Numbered from the stretch's first letter, positions 35,325-44,112 are shown. The stretch is DNA of 64,000 nucleotides from Phreatobacter sp. (GCF_022843985.1 NZ_JALHMP010000003.1:1-64000); one strand, 5' to 3'. The notes: generated from the sequence alone by a model not told the origin. Numbers and translations are program-made.

Positions 35325-35692
35325 CAGGCGGGGCGCCGGCGCGTCATCACCACGCCGACATCGTCGAAGATGGCGGCGATCGGCGCATGCGGCTTGTGCA
35401 CGGTGACGGTCACCGCCGTGATCGGCGGGAAAGCGGACAGAATCGCATCGGCGACCGCCCCGGCGGCGGCTTCGAGCAGCTTGAAGTTGCGCGCCTTGAA
35501 GGTGCGGACGGTGACGGCGGCGACATCGGCATAGGAGACGGTGTCGGCGAGATGGTCGCTCGCCGCCGCGGCCGACAGATCGAGCGCCAGATCGAGGTCG
35601 ATGACGAAGCGCTGGCCGACCTCGCTCTCATGCGACAGAAGGCCGTGATGAGCATGGACCAGCAGGCCCGTGAGAAAGATGCGGTCGCTCAT
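35324..35692 (-). CDS. folB: Dihydroneopterin aldolase
   Basis: A 122-residue dihydroneopterin aldolase, converting dihydroneopterin to 6-hydroxymethyl-dihydropterin and glycolaldehyde. Catalytic Glu lies in HHGLLSHESEVGQ, Tyr in TVSYADVAA and Lys in VHKPHAPI. Middle of the folate operon, with a 4-bp ATGA overlap to folP and a 1-bp overlap to folK. Confidence 0.95.
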   Translation of the reverse strand: MSDRIFLTGLLVHAHHGLLSHESEVGQRFVIDLDLALDLSAAAASDHLADTVSYADVAAVTVRTFKARNFKLLEAAAGAVADAILSAFPPITAVTVTVHKPHAPIAAIFDDVGVVMTRRRPA

Positions 35693-36537
35693 GCGGCCTT
35701 CCTGATGGCGGCCGCCACCTTCAGCGCCTGGACGGTCTCGCGGACGTCATGGGCGCGGATGATGGCGGCTCCCGCCTGCATGGCGAGAAGATGGGCGGCG
35801 AGCGATCCGCCGATGCGCTCGTCGACGCTGGAGGGGTCGATGAGGTCGATGAAGCGCTTGCGCGAGGCGCCGACCAGCATGGGCAGGCCGAGGGCCCCCA
35901 GCCGGTCGAGCCTGGCCAGGGTCTCGATGCTCTGCTGCGGCGTCTTGCCGAAACCGATGCCGGGATCGATGGCGATGCGGTCGCGACCGATGCCGGCGGC
36001 CTCGGCGATGGCGACGGAGCGGGCGAGGAAGGCGAGGACATCCGCGATGATGTCGAGGTCGGGATCGGCCGCGTCGCGGTTGTGCATGACGATGACGGGG
36101 ACGCCGCGCGCGGCCACCAGCGGCGCCATGGCGGGGTCGCGCTGCAGGCCCCAGACGTCATTGACGATGACAGCGCCCTGATCGAGGGCCCAGCGGGCGA
36201 CATCGGCCTTGATCGTGTCGATGGAGACCGGCAGGCCGAGCCTGACGACCTCGGGCAGGACCGGGGCGAGCCGGGCGATCTCCGCGTCGCGGTCCACTGG
36301 TTGCGCGCCGCCATAAGGCCGGGTGGATTCGGCGCCGATGTCGAGGATGTCGGCGCCGGCGGCCGCCATGCGCTCGGCATGGCGGATCGCGACGAGGGGG
36401 TCGAAGAACCGCCCCGCGTCGGAGAAGGAATCCGGCGTGACGTTGAGGACGCCCATCACCGCCGGGCGGTCTTCCTTGAGGAAACGGCCGAGCGGCCCGC
36501 CGTGCGGGAGGGGATCTGGATGATGCGATGGCGCCAT
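35689..36537 (-). CDS. folP: Dihydropteroate synthase
   Basis: A 282-residue dihydropteroate synthase, the sulfonamide target that joins p-aminobenzoate to hydroxymethyl-dihydropterin pyrophosphate. Signatures visible are VMGVLNVTPDSFSDAGRFF, DILDIGAESTRPYG and GIGFGKTPQQS, SRKRFID. The ATG at 36537 (MAPSHHPDPLP) is chosen; the open frame upstream to 36672 is repeat-like. First of folP-folB-folK. The FolE and DHFR steps are not in this window. Confidence 0.95.
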   Translation of the reverse strand: MAPSHHPDPLPHGGPLGRFLKEDRPAVMGVLNVTPDSFSDAGRFFDPLVAIRHAERMAAAGADILDIGAESTRPYGGAQPVDRDAEIARLAPVLPEVVRLGLPVSIDTIKADVARWALDQGAVIVNDVWGLQRDPAMAPLVAARGVPVIVMHNRDAADPDLDIIADVLAFLARSVAIAEAAGIGRDRIAIDPGIGFGKTPQQSIETLARLDRLGALGLPMLVGASRKRFIDLIDPSSVDERIGGSLAAHLLAMQAGAAIIRAHDVRETVQALKVAAAIRKAA

Positions 36538-36670
36538 GGCGCCTGCCTTGGACGCCAAGCCCCCCGCCCTGTCAATACCGGGCCGGCGCTTCGCTGCCCC
36601 TCCTGCCCGTTGGCATAGGGCCTGACGCGGAGCGTGATGCGATGACCGACGGGCGAGGCCGGCCGCGCCC

Positions 36671-36696
36671 ATACCCCTCCCCGCCGGGGAGAGGTG
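36671..36696. repeat. Palindromic repeat, family B
   Basis: A CCCCTCCCCGCCGGGGAGAGG palindrome between folP and the DUF2267-like gene. Related copies lie at 51431-51480, 54541-54599 and 54706-54753, plus a degenerate one near 21895-21928. The rest of the 187-bp gap holds nothing I recognise. Confidence 0.75.
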
Positions 36697-36724
36697 AAAC
36701 GGCGGGCGGCGAGCGACCCAAAGC

Positions 36725-37111
36725 TCAGACGAACTGCGACAGGCCCGGCGTGCCGGCGACGATCTGGCCCATCACGTCCTCGCCGGCCTTCTCGCGGCCG
36801 AAGGCCATCAGTTCCTTGCCGACGGTCGAGATCTGGCCCATGTCGAGGCCGGCGCCCATCAGATTGGCGCCGAGGCCCATGATGCCGCCGCCCATCAGGC
36901 CGCCGACCATGCCCATCAGGCCCCCGCCCCCCTCGCCCTCGCCCTGGGCGATCAGCGCCTCGGCACCCGGTAGCGCGGCCAGCATCTGCTGGACCTGGGC
37001 CTGCGGTCCTTCCTTCTGGAGGAAGCCGAGGATCATGCCGACGGCCTTGGTGGCGAGCCCTTCGTCGATGCCGGCAGCGGCCGCGACGCGGTTGATGAGC
37101 TCCTGAATCAT
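36725..37111 (-). CDS. DUF2267-like protein
   Basis: A 128-residue protein with a helical N-terminal half (ELINRVAAAAGIDEGLATKA to LPGAEALIAQ), a Met/Gly-rich centre (GGGLMGMVGGLMGGGIMG) and a C-terminal helix (GKELMAFGREKAGEDVMGQI) ending GTPGLSQFV. Close relatives in Hyphomicrobiales are usually assigned to DUF2267, but function is unknown. No signal peptide; the Gly/Met stretch is too irregular for a membrane span though it may self-associate. Monocistronic in appearance. Confidence 0.7.
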   Translation of the reverse strand: MIQELINRVAAAAGIDEGLATKAVGMILGFLQKEGPQAQVQQMLAALPGAEALIAQGEGEGGGGLMGMVGGLMGGGIMGLGANLMGAGLDMGQISTVGKELMAFGREKAGEDVMGQIVAGTPGLSQFV

Positions 37112-37267
37112 GATGGTCTCCCGGCTTCGACGGCTTCGGCTGGCATGCCCCGTCGATCGCGGCGCACTATGGCCAAGCGGCAGGCGGGGGGCAAGCGCCG
37201 GTCATGGTTTCGCCGGCCCGCCGCCTGTGCTTTGCTGCGGCGAGACTCAAGCCCGAGGAGATGCCCC

Positions 37268-37672
37268 ATGACCGCGGTTCAAGCCCTGAAGCCGGCCGCC
37301 GCCTATGACCGTTCCAGCGTCGAGGCGGTGATCCAGCTCTATTTCGACGGGCTCTACGAGAGCGACGTCGGCAAGCTCAGTGCCGCTTTCCATCCGACTG
37401 CCGACCTGCGCTGGCAGGACAAGGGCGAGTTGCAGGTGCTGACCGTGCCAGACTGGATGGAGCGGGTCGCCAAGCGCGCTTCGGCGCAATCGCAGGGCCA
37501 GGCGCGCCACGACTTCATCGTGACGATGGACCGCGCCGACGAGGCCACCGCCTTCGTCAAGGTTCATTGCGCCCTGCCGCCGCGCTTCTTCACCGATTAT
37601 CTGGTGCTGCTGAAGCTCACCGACGGCTGGCGGATCGTGTCGAAGGCCTATCGCTACGACGTGCGGGAGTGA
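37268..37672 (+). CDS. Nuclear transport factor 2-fold protein (SnoaL-like)
   Basis: A 134-residue protein of the NTF2 / SnoaL_2-lumazine_bd_2 type cone fold. It has the typical helix 1 (SVEAVIQLYFDGLYESDVGKL), a short AFHPTADLRW turn, and the final strands DYLVLLKLTDGWRIVSKAYR. Family members are hydrolases, isomerases or mere ligand binders; no catalytic residue pair can be named, so the reaction is open. ATG 37268 has GAGGAG seven bases upstream. A strong terminator follows. Confidence 0.8.
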   Translation: MTAVQALKPAAAYDRSSVEAVIQLYFDGLYESDVGKLSAAFHPTADLRWQDKGELQVLTVPDWMERVAKRASAQSQGQARHDFIVTMDRADEATAFVKVHCALPPRFFTDYLVLLKLTDGWRIVSKAYRYDVRE

Positions 37673-37710
37673 CGGGCGGCCGTTCCCTGCCCATCCGGAC
37701 CTGAACGGCG

Positions 37711-37736
37711 AAGGGGACCTTGCGGGTCCCCTTTTT
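37711..37736 (+). terminator. Rho-independent terminator of the NTF2-fold gene
   Basis: A perfect 9-bp stem (AAGGGGACC, 37711-37719, with GGTCCCCTT, 37725-37733), 5-base loop and a T run (37732-37736), 38 bp after the stop. Confidence 0.9.
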
Positions 37737-37821
37737 CGTGATCGGGTCTGACGGGGGCCCTGCATCTGGCAGCTGCGAGCTTCAAGGCGCGCGGCCGACC
37801 ATCGCGGGCGCCCCATCCGCC

Positions 37822-38595
37822 TCAGCACATATTGGGCTGGGCGGCGCAGGCGACGCGCGCCCGCGCGAGATTCTCGCGCAGCTTTTCCAGGCCGACGGCG
37901 CCGACGACGACCTCGTCGCCCACCACATAGGTCGGCGTGCCGTTGATGCGCAGCGTTTCGGCGAGGCGCATGTTCTCGGCCAGCGTGTCGCGCACCTGCG
38001 GAGACTGCATGTCACGCTGCAGGCGGGCCATATCGGCGCCGACCTCGCGGGCGACCTCGAGGGCGCGGGCGCCATTGGCCTGGCCACGGCCACCGAGCAG
38101 CTTCTGGTGGAATTCGAGATATTTCGGCGGGGTGATCTGCATCTTCAGGGCGACGGCGACCTGGGCGGCCTCCATCGAGCCCTGGCCGAGAACGGGGAAG
38201 TCCTTCAGGACGATGCGCAGGCGGGGATCCGAGCGCAGCAGTTCCAGGGTCTCCGCCAGCGCCCTTTTGCAGAAGCCGCAATTGTAGTCGAAGAACTCGA
38301 CCAGGGTGACGTCGCCCTGGGGATTGCCGAGCACGACCTGGTTCGGCGCGCGATAAAGCGCCTGGCGGTTGGCGGAGAAGGCGGCGGCGCGGGCGCGGTC
38401 CTCGGCCTGGGCCTGGCGCTTCTCCAGTTCCACCAGCGCTTCCTGCAGGACCTCGGGGTTCTTCAAGAGGTAGTCGCGGATGATCGATTCGATGCGGGCG
38501 CGCTCGTCGGCGGTCGGTGGCGCGGACTGGGCGAGGACCGGACCGACCACCGCAAGAAGGGCCACGAAGGCCGGCGCGATCAGGCGCTTGAACAT
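37822..38595 (-). CDS. DsbA-family thiol oxidoreductase
   Basis: A 257-residue exported thioredoxin-fold protein. The signal peptide (MFKRLIAPAFVALLAVVGPVLAQ) is followed by a helical segment (about residues 28-75), then the catalytic CxxC in EFFDYNCGFCKRA and the cis-Pro loop NGTPTYVVGD. It resembles the Com1/DsbA-like subgroup, catalysing disulfide exchange in the periplasm. A second Cys pair at the very C-terminus (CAAQPNMC) is unusual. The M48 gene, 11 bp upstream on the same strand, is probably cotranscribed. Confidence 0.9.
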   Translation of the reverse strand: MFKRLIAPAFVALLAVVGPVLAQSAPPTADERARIESIIRDYLLKNPEVLQEALVELEKRQAQAEDRARAAAFSANRQALYRAPNQVVLGNPQGDVTLVEFFDYNCGFCKRALAETLELLRSDPRLRIVLKDFPVLGQGSMEAAQVAVALKMQITPPKYLEFHQKLLGGRGQANGARALEVAREVGADMARLQRDMQSPQVRDTLAENMRLAETLRINGTPTYVVGDEVVVGAVGLEKLRENLARARVACAAQPNMC

Positions 38596-38606
38596 GACAG
38601 GGATCC

Positions 38607-39980
38607 TCAGTTGCGCACGGGGCGCTGATTATAGATGTCCTCGGCGATCAGCCAGCCGGGCGAACCGGTCGGGAGCGAGCCCTGGGCGCGGCGGGCGAGG
38701 CCGCGCGCCGTCTGGAGATCACCGGAATAGTAGGAGGCCTGCGCCGCCGCCAGGTCGGCCTGGCCGCGATCGTTCTTGCGGCCATAGGCGATGGCGAGCT
38801 GGCGGTAGCCGTCGCCGGCCTCCGGCTCGCGCTGGAGGGCAAGCCGCAGCTCGCGGATGGCCTCGTCGAGCACGGCATTGTTGCCGGAGGCGACGAGGGC
38901 GTGGCCGAGCATGATGCGGATGAGGCCGGCATTGGGAGCCAGCGAGACGGCGCGGCGCAGCGGCCCCATGGCGGCGGCGGGCTGTCCGGTCTCCAGCAGG
39001 ATCTGCCCCTTGATCTCGTGGAAATGGGGGTTGTTGGGCTGGGCACGGATCAGTTCGTCCGCCATGGCGACGGCGCGGGCACGGTCGCCGAAGCGGAACA
39101 TCTGGATGGTGCGGGCATAGCGGGCCGGCAGCGACGTGTCGGAGGGCGGATAGCGCCGGGTGATGGCATCGGACCGGTCGAGGAAGCCGGCGAGCTTGGC
39201 CCGCGCCAGCTGGTGGCGGGCGTTCAGCGCCGGCGGATCGGGCTTGTCGTAATGGGGGCTCGCCCGCGCCAGCGGCTCGATGATGGCGATGCGGTCGGCC
39301 GGCATGGGATGGCTGATCGTATAGGGATCGACATGCCGGGCGATGAACATCGTGTCGTTGTGCAGGCGGCGGAACGTCTCAACCATGCCCTTGGCCGATT
39401 GTCCGGTGGCGTTGAGATAGGTGATGGCGGCGCGGTCGGCGGCCGCTTCCTCGCCGCGCTGGTAGGACAGCAGCGAGCGCATGCCGATCTGCGTCCCGGC
39501 GGTGAGAACACCCGGCGCCGCCTCGCCGACGCCGGAGCGACCGCTGGCGGCTCCGGCCGCGGCGCCCGCCACACCGACGATCATGCCAAGGGCGGCGATG
39601 ATCTGGGCGCGCTCCACCGCCTCGCGCAGCCGGGCAAGATGGCCGCCGGCAATATGGCCGGTCTCGTGGGCGATGACGCCGATCAGTTCGTTCGGGGTGC
39701 GCGAATCGAGGATGGCGCCGGCATTGATGAAGATGCGCCGGCCATTGGCGACGAAGGCGTTGAAGCTACGGTTGTTGACGATGATGACATTGGTCTGGCT
39801 GCCGCCGACGCCGGCGGCACGGAACAGCGGCCGGGCATAGTCACGCAGCAGGTTCTCGATCTCCGTGTCGCGGATGATCGGCAGGCCGCCGGGCATCTGG
39901 GCATGGGCCGCGGGCATGGCCGCCATCAGGCCGGCGAGGGCGACAGCCACGGCACGGATCGGAAACTTGAACGACATCAT
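38607..39980 (-). CDS. M48 family metalloprotease with TPR domain (BepA/YfgC-like)
   Basis: A 457-residue exported zinc protease. The signal peptide (AVALAGLMAAMPAAHAQ) is followed by the HExxH motif in VIAHETGHIAGGH (about residues 105-117), the third ligand Glu region EEAAADRAAI, and a C-terminal TPR-type helical repeat array (about 330-440). This resembles BepA, which helps outer-membrane protein assembly and LptD quality control in the periplasm; the role here is inferred. Sits 11 bp before the DsbA-like gene in what looks like an envelope-quality operon. Confidence 0.9.
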   Translation of the reverse strand: MMSFKFPIRAVAVALAGLMAAMPAAHAQMPGGLPIIRDTEIENLLRDYARPLFRAAGVGGSQTNVIIVNNRSFNAFVANGRRIFINAGAILDSRTPNELIGVIAHETGHIAGGHLARLREAVERAQIIAALGMIVGVAGAAAGAASGRSGVGEAAPGVLTAGTQIGMRSLLSYQRGEEAAADRAAITYLNATGQSAKGMVETFRRLHNDTMFIARHVDPYTISHPMPADRIAIIEPLARASPHYDKPDPPALNARHQLARAKLAGFLDRSDAITRRYPPSDTSLPARYARTIQMFRFGDRARAVAMADELIRAQPNNPHFHEIKGQILLETGQPAAAMGPLRRAVSLAPNAGLIRIMLGHALVASGNNAVLDEAIRELRLALQREPEAGDGYRQLAIAYGRKNDRGQADLAAAQASYYSGDLQTARGLARRAQGSLPTGSPGWLIAEDIYNQRPVRN

Positions 39981-40140
39981 CGCTCGGAACCCTAAGGAGC
40001 AGGCCGTTGGGGGTCAATTCGGGGGCCGGTCACAACAGGGAGAGAGCGGTGACCCGGCCCGCCCCGTGTGATAGGCGCTTGGCGGTCCTCTTGCATGGCC
40101 AAGGGGGCGAAACCATGACGCAGAAGCCGGCCGGGATGAC

Positions 40141-41325
40141 ATGACCATGACGCGCGAGGGCCTTGCCCGCCAGATCCTCACCCCCACCCGGCGTGGCTCC
40201 GTCGCGCCCTTCCTGGTCATGGATGTCATGACGGCGGCGGCGAAGGCCGAGGCGGCGGGCCAGAACGTCATCCATATGGAGGTCGGCCAGCCGGCAGCAC
40301 CGACGCCGGTGAGCATTCGCAAGGCGGCGGCCGACGCGCTGACGGGCGGCCAGATCGGCTACACTCTGGCGCTCGGCATTCCCGAGCTCCGGCAGCGCAT
40401 CGCCCGCCATTATGCCGAAGCGCACGGCGTCGAGGTGCCGATCGGCCGGATCGCCGTGACGATGGGCTCCTCCTCGGCCTTCATCCTGAGCTTCCTCGCG
40501 CTGTTCGAGGCCGGCGCGCGGGTGGCCATCGCCAGCCCCGGCTACCCCGCCTACAAGAACATTCTGGAGGCGCTCGGCTGCGAGGTGGTGTTCATCGAAA
40601 CGACGGCGGCGACGCGCTATGCGGTGACACCGGACATGCTGGCCGCCGAACATGCGAAGAAGAGGCTCGACGGCATCCTCATCGCCAGCCCGGCCAATCC
40701 CACCGGCACGATGATGACGCCGGAGGCCCTGAAGGCGCTGGTGGAGGCCGCGCAGGCGATGGGCATCCGCTTCATCTCCGACGAGATCTACCACGGGCTG
40801 TCCTACGAGATGCCCTGCCACACGGCGCTGGAGACGAGCGAGGACGTCATCGTCATCAACTCCTTCTCGAAATATTACTGCATGACCGGCTGGCGCATCG
40901 GCTGGATGATCGTGCCGGAGAGCCTCGCCCGCTCGGTCGAATGCCTGGCGCAGAACCTGTTCATCTCGGCGCCGCAGCTCAGTCAGGTGGCCGCCCTCGC
41001 GGCATTCGAGGCGACGGCGGAACTGGAGGTGATCAAGGCCGGCTATGCCGCCAACCGGCGGGTGCTGCTGGACGGCCTGCCGAAGGCCGGGCTTGACCGG
41101 CTGCTGCCGGTGGACGGCGCCTTCTACGTCTATGCGGACGTCTCGCGCTACACCAATGACAGCCTCGATTTCGCCCGGCGGATGCTGGCCGAGACGGGGA
41201 TCGCCGCGACGCCGGGGCCGGATTTCGACCCCTATGGCGGGCTGCAGGCCATCCGTTTCTCCTTCGCCGGCTCGACGGCGGACATGGAGGAGGCGGTGAA
41301 GCGGCTGGGGGCTTGGTTGCGGTAG
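40141..41325 (+). CDS. Class I/II PLP aminotransferase (aspartate aminotransferase-like)
   Basis: A 394-residue fold-type I aminotransferase. IHMEVGQPAAPTP near residue 44, YTLALGIPELRQRIA, the PLP-binding ASPANPTGTM, the PLP Lys in NSFSKYYCMTGWRIGW and the Arg in QAIRFSFAGS are those of the aspartate/methionine-type group. Substrate preference is unresolved. Starts possible at ATG 40141 or 40147; neither has a strong Shine-Dalgarno. Divergent from the M48-DsbA operon across 160 bp. Confidence 0.88.
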   Translation: MTMTREGLARQILTPTRRGSVAPFLVMDVMTAAAKAEAAGQNVIHMEVGQPAAPTPVSIRKAAADALTGGQIGYTLALGIPELRQRIARHYAEAHGVEVPIGRIAVTMGSSSAFILSFLALFEAGARVAIASPGYPAYKNILEALGCEVVFIETTAATRYAVTPDMLAAEHAKKRLDGILIASPANPTGTMMTPEALKALVEAAQAMGIRFISDEIYHGLSYEMPCHTALETSEDVIVINSFSKYYCMTGWRIGWMIVPESLARSVECLAQNLFISAPQLSQVAALAAFEATAELEVIKAGYAANRRVLLDGLPKAGLDRLLPVDGAFYVYADVSRYTNDSLDFARRMLAETGIAATPGPDFDPYGGLQAIRFSFAGSTADMEEAVKRLGAWLR

Positions 41326-41368
41326 TGCGACCGCATCGACGCTGCGAACTGAGCGCGCATCACCACGC

Positions 41369-41458
41369 CGTCATGCCCGGGCTCGTCCCGGGCATCCACG
41401 ACTTGACCACCGCCCTTCGAGGAATTCGTGGATGCCCGGGACGAGCCCGGGCATGACG
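41369..41458 (-). repeat. Palindromic intergenic repeat, family A, copy 2
   Basis: A 90-bp inverted-orientation copy of the element at 9745-9833. Its outer arms (CGTCATGCCCGGGCTCGTCC... and its complement) are almost perfectly self-complementary over 30 bases, closer than copy 1. Lies between the aminotransferase and pcp. Confidence 0.92.
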
Positions 41459-41561
41459 GAACCTGTAACGCTATCGACCGGAACGGTCTGGCAGTCCGAA
41501 GACCCTTGCCCGATGCAGGGCAGATGAGGTCGAGTGAGGCGCTGCAGTGAGACCCGCCACT

Positions 41562-42230
41562 ATGACCACGCTCCTCGTCACCGGCTTCGGCCCCTTCCCC
41601 GGCTGGGAGCGCAACCCGACGCCCGCCATGGTGGCGGCCGTGACCACGCAGCACCTTGCGGGCGTGAAGATCGTCGGCCACGTCTTCAACACGGTCTATG
41701 CCGAGGTCGCCCGCGACCTGCCGGCGCTCATCGCCAGGCACCGTCCCGACGCCGTGCTGCTCTTCGGCCTTGCCGGCCGCACCGGCCATGTCCGCATCGA
41801 GAAGCATGCCCACAATGTCACGACACGACGGGTGCCGGACGCCTCCGGCGCCTTCCATCCCACCTCCGACATTCGGGCCGACGCGCCGTGGCGCTTGCCG
41901 ACCACCTTCGCCACCGGCCCGCTGGCGACACGGCTGAAGCGCGCCGGCCTCGATGCCCGCCCCTCGCCCTCGGCCGGCGAATATCTCTGCAACTTCTCCT
42001 ACTGGCTGGCGCTGGAGGCCGTCGCGCAGGGCCGGACGCAGCGCGCGCTCTTCGTCCATGTGCCGCTGCCGCTCAAGGCCGGCCGCTCGGCCAGAGGTGC
42101 CTTCTCCCGTCGAATGACGGCCGACGACCTTGCCGCTGTGGCGCGGACGGCGGCGCTGGCGATCACCGGCCGTCCCGCCTGTTTGGCGAAGCCAGTGCGC
42201 AGGCTGCGGGCCCAGCCGGAGCGGCCTTAG
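41562..42230 (+). CDS. pcp: Pyroglutamyl-peptidase I (C15 family)
   Basis: A 222-residue cysteine peptidase that removes N-terminal pyroglutamate. The triad is visible: Glu in FGLAGRTGHVRIEKHAHN, Cys in SAGEYLCNFSYWLA and His in FVHVPLP. The ATG at 41562 gives the usual N-terminus MTTLLVTGFGPFPGW; an in-frame GTG 15 bases upstream with a weak GAGG is the alternative. Cytoplasmic. The end is slightly longer and more basic than in classical Pcp. Confidence 0.85.
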   Translation: MTTLLVTGFGPFPGWERNPTPAMVAAVTTQHLAGVKIVGHVFNTVYAEVARDLPALIARHRPDAVLLFGLAGRTGHVRIEKHAHNVTTRRVPDASGAFHPTSDIRADAPWRLPTTFATGPLATRLKRAGLDARPSPSAGEYLCNFSYWLALEAVAQGRTQRALFVHVPLPLKAGRSARGAFSRRMTADDLAAVARTAALAITGRPACLAKPVRRLRAQPERP

Positions 42231-42302
42231 GGCCATCCCGTTCCGGCACAGGTCGCTCCGGCACGGTGCTTGCGCTGATCTCCGCAACACCCGGAGTGCC
42301 CC

Positions 42303-43634
42303 ATGCTCGCCCGCCGTTCATTCCTCTTCGCTGCCGCTGCCACCCTCGCCCTGCCGGCTTCTGTCCACGCAGCGACGCTCGACGCGGCGTCCCTCGGCCT
42401 CAAGCCCGGCGCAGCGGAAGACCAGACCCGCATCCTGCAGCGCGCCGTGGAAATGGCCGCCGGCTCGCGGATGCCGCTGCGCCTCGCCCCCGGCGCCTAC
42501 AAGGTCGGCGAGATCCGGCTTCCCGCCAACACCCAGATCCTCGGCGTGCGCGGTGCCACCCGCCTGGTGTTCCAGGGCGGGACGGCCTGTCTCTCGGCCC
42601 AGCGGGCCGACATGGTGACGCTGTCCGGCCTCGTCATCGAGGGCAACGGCAAGCCCCTGCCGGAGAAGCGCGGCCTGATCGTGCTCGAGCACGGCCGCGG
42701 TGTCCGCGTCGAGGATTGCGAGATCGCCGGTTCGAGCCACCACGGCATCGTCCTCGAGGGGATCGACGGACTGGTGCGCGGCAACACCGTCTCCGGCGTC
42801 GCCAAGGCTGCCATCGTGGCGCTCGACAGCCGCGGCCTGACCCTGGCGCAGAACACCATCCGCTCGGCCGCCAATAACGGCATCCTCGTCTGGCGCACCA
42901 TCGCCGGCGACGACGGCACCATCGTCGAGGGCAACCGCATTGAGGAGATCGGTGCGCGCGACGGCGGATCGGGCCAGAACGGCAATGCCATCAACGTCTT
43001 CCGCGCCGGCAACGTCACCGTCACCGGCAACCGCATCCGCGGCGCGGCGTTCTCGGCCGTGCGGGCCAACGGCGCGGCGAATGTCGCTGTCACCGGCAAC
43101 AACTGCGCCGCCCTCGGCGAGGTCGCCGTCTATATCGAATTCGGCTTCGAGGGCGCGGTGGTCGCCAACAACATCATCGACGGTGCCGCTCTCGGCATCG
43201 TCGCCACCAATTTCAACCATGGCGGCCGGCTCGCCAACATCCATGGCAACATCATCCGCAACCTCGTCAACCGGCGCCCCGCCGGAACCGATCCGCATGA
43301 CCCCGCAGGCATCGGCATCTCGGCCGAGGCCGATGCCGCCATCTCCGCCAATGTCATCGAGGGGGCCCCCACCGCCGGCATCCAGCTCGGCTGGGGCCAG
43401 TACATGCGCGACCTGTCGGTCACTGCCAATGTCATCAAGGGTGCGCCGGTGGGCATTGCCGTCTCGGTCGTGCCCGGCGCGGGACAGGCGCTGATCGCCG
43501 ACAATCTCGTGCAGGGCGCCCGGATCGGCGCCGTGGTCGGCATGGAATGGAAGCGGCCGGTGACCGGCGACATGGCCCGCGAGGGCGTCGGCCGCTTCGC
43601 CCAGCTCAGCGTCTCCGGCAACCGGGTGCGCTAA
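42303..43634 (+). CDS. TIGR03808 Tat-exported beta-helix repeat protein
   Basis: A 443-residue protein with a twin-Arg signal (MLARRSFLFAAAATLALPAS) and a body of about 20 imperfect 20-25-residue repeats rich in N-x-I/V and G-N motifs (VTVTGNRIRGAAFSAVRANG and similar), predicted to form a right-handed parallel beta-helix like pectate-lyase or polysaccharide-binding proteins. Matches the TIGR03808 family of Tat-translocated repeat proteins, of unknown function. No lyase catalytic residues stand out. Probably periplasmic or secreted and carbohydrate-related by fold only. Confidence 0.87.
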   Translation: MLARRSFLFAAAATLALPASVHAATLDAASLGLKPGAAEDQTRILQRAVEMAAGSRMPLRLAPGAYKVGEIRLPANTQILGVRGATRLVFQGGTACLSAQRADMVTLSGLVIEGNGKPLPEKRGLIVLEHGRGVRVEDCEIAGSSHHGIVLEGIDGLVRGNTVSGVAKAAIVALDSRGLTLAQNTIRSAANNGILVWRTIAGDDGTIVEGNRIEEIGARDGGSGQNGNAINVFRAGNVTVTGNRIRGAAFSAVRANGAANVAVTGNNCAALGEVAVYIEFGFEGAVVANNIIDGAALGIVATNFNHGGRLANIHGNIIRNLVNRRPAGTDPHDPAGIGISAEADAAISANVIEGAPTAGIQLGWGQYMRDLSVTANVIKGAPVGIAVSVVPGAGQALIADNLVQGARIGAVVGMEWKRPVTGDMAREGVGRFAQLSVSGNRVR

Positions 43635-43640
43635 GCCGCG

Positions 43641-44003
43641 TCATCTGCGCCGCCATTCCGCGTGAACCGTGACCGGTCCGGAGAGGTCCTCGCGGTTGAT
43701 GCGGTAGCTGAGGTCGTAGAGACCGCCGTCGCCGATCTCCAGGACGGCCGCGCACCGGACCTCCAGCAGGTCGGCGGAGAGCTCGCGCCGGTCGGTAATG
43801 CGCACGTTCTGGATGTTCTTCTCCCGCAGGATGCGGTGGAGGGCCTCACTGGTCCCGGTTGTGGTGCATCCGGGCAACCGCGTGTCGAAGAGGGTGATAA
43901 CGCCGGCAATAGCGGCGACCAGCGCCAGCAGCGCGGCGACATAGGCGAGAAGCTTCCCGCCCCGGCCTGCTGTCACCGTCCCGGCGGCGGGCCCATCGGT
44001 CAT
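43641..44003 (-). CDS. Small single-pass membrane hypothetical protein
   Basis: A 120-residue protein with one transmembrane helix (about residues 15-40, LAYVAALLALVAAIAGVI) and a periplasmic domain of about 75 residues containing two cysteines (GCTTTG and VRCAAV) that may pair. The domain ends DLSGPVTVHAEWRRR. Unknown family. ATG 44003 is used; a TTG at 44024 would add 7 residues. A CtrA-type box lies in its divergent upstream region. Confidence 0.6.
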   Translation of the reverse strand: MTDGPAAGTVTAGRGGKLLAYVAALLALVAAIAGVITLFDTRLPGCTTTGTSEALHRILREKNIQNVRITDRRELSADLLEVRCAAVLEIGDGGLYDLSYRINREDLSGPVTVHAEWRRR

Positions 44004-44096
44004 TCGCTTGTGACCTTCGCTCAAGTGCGCTCCCGTCTGTCCCGCGCGCCAGCTCCCGGCGGCGGGCGCGCCGGACCGCTTGGGCCGGACAGCACG

Positions 44097-44112
44097 TTAA
44101 CACCACGTTAAC
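44097..44112 (+). promoter_or_regulatory. CtrA box (TTAA-N7-TTAAC)
   Basis: TTAACACCACGTTAAC is a perfect match to the full CtrA consensus, the cell-cycle master regulator of alphaproteobacteria. It lies midway between the divergent genes at 43641-44003 and 44162-44644, where it could act on either promoter. The flanking bases form a direct repeat, ACGTTAACaccACGTTAAC. Confidence 0.6.

Noticed and set aside
36671-36696. Possible strong terminator after the DUF2267-like gene or folP
   Set aside because: No T tract follows and the same palindrome recurs elsewhere, so it was called a repeat.
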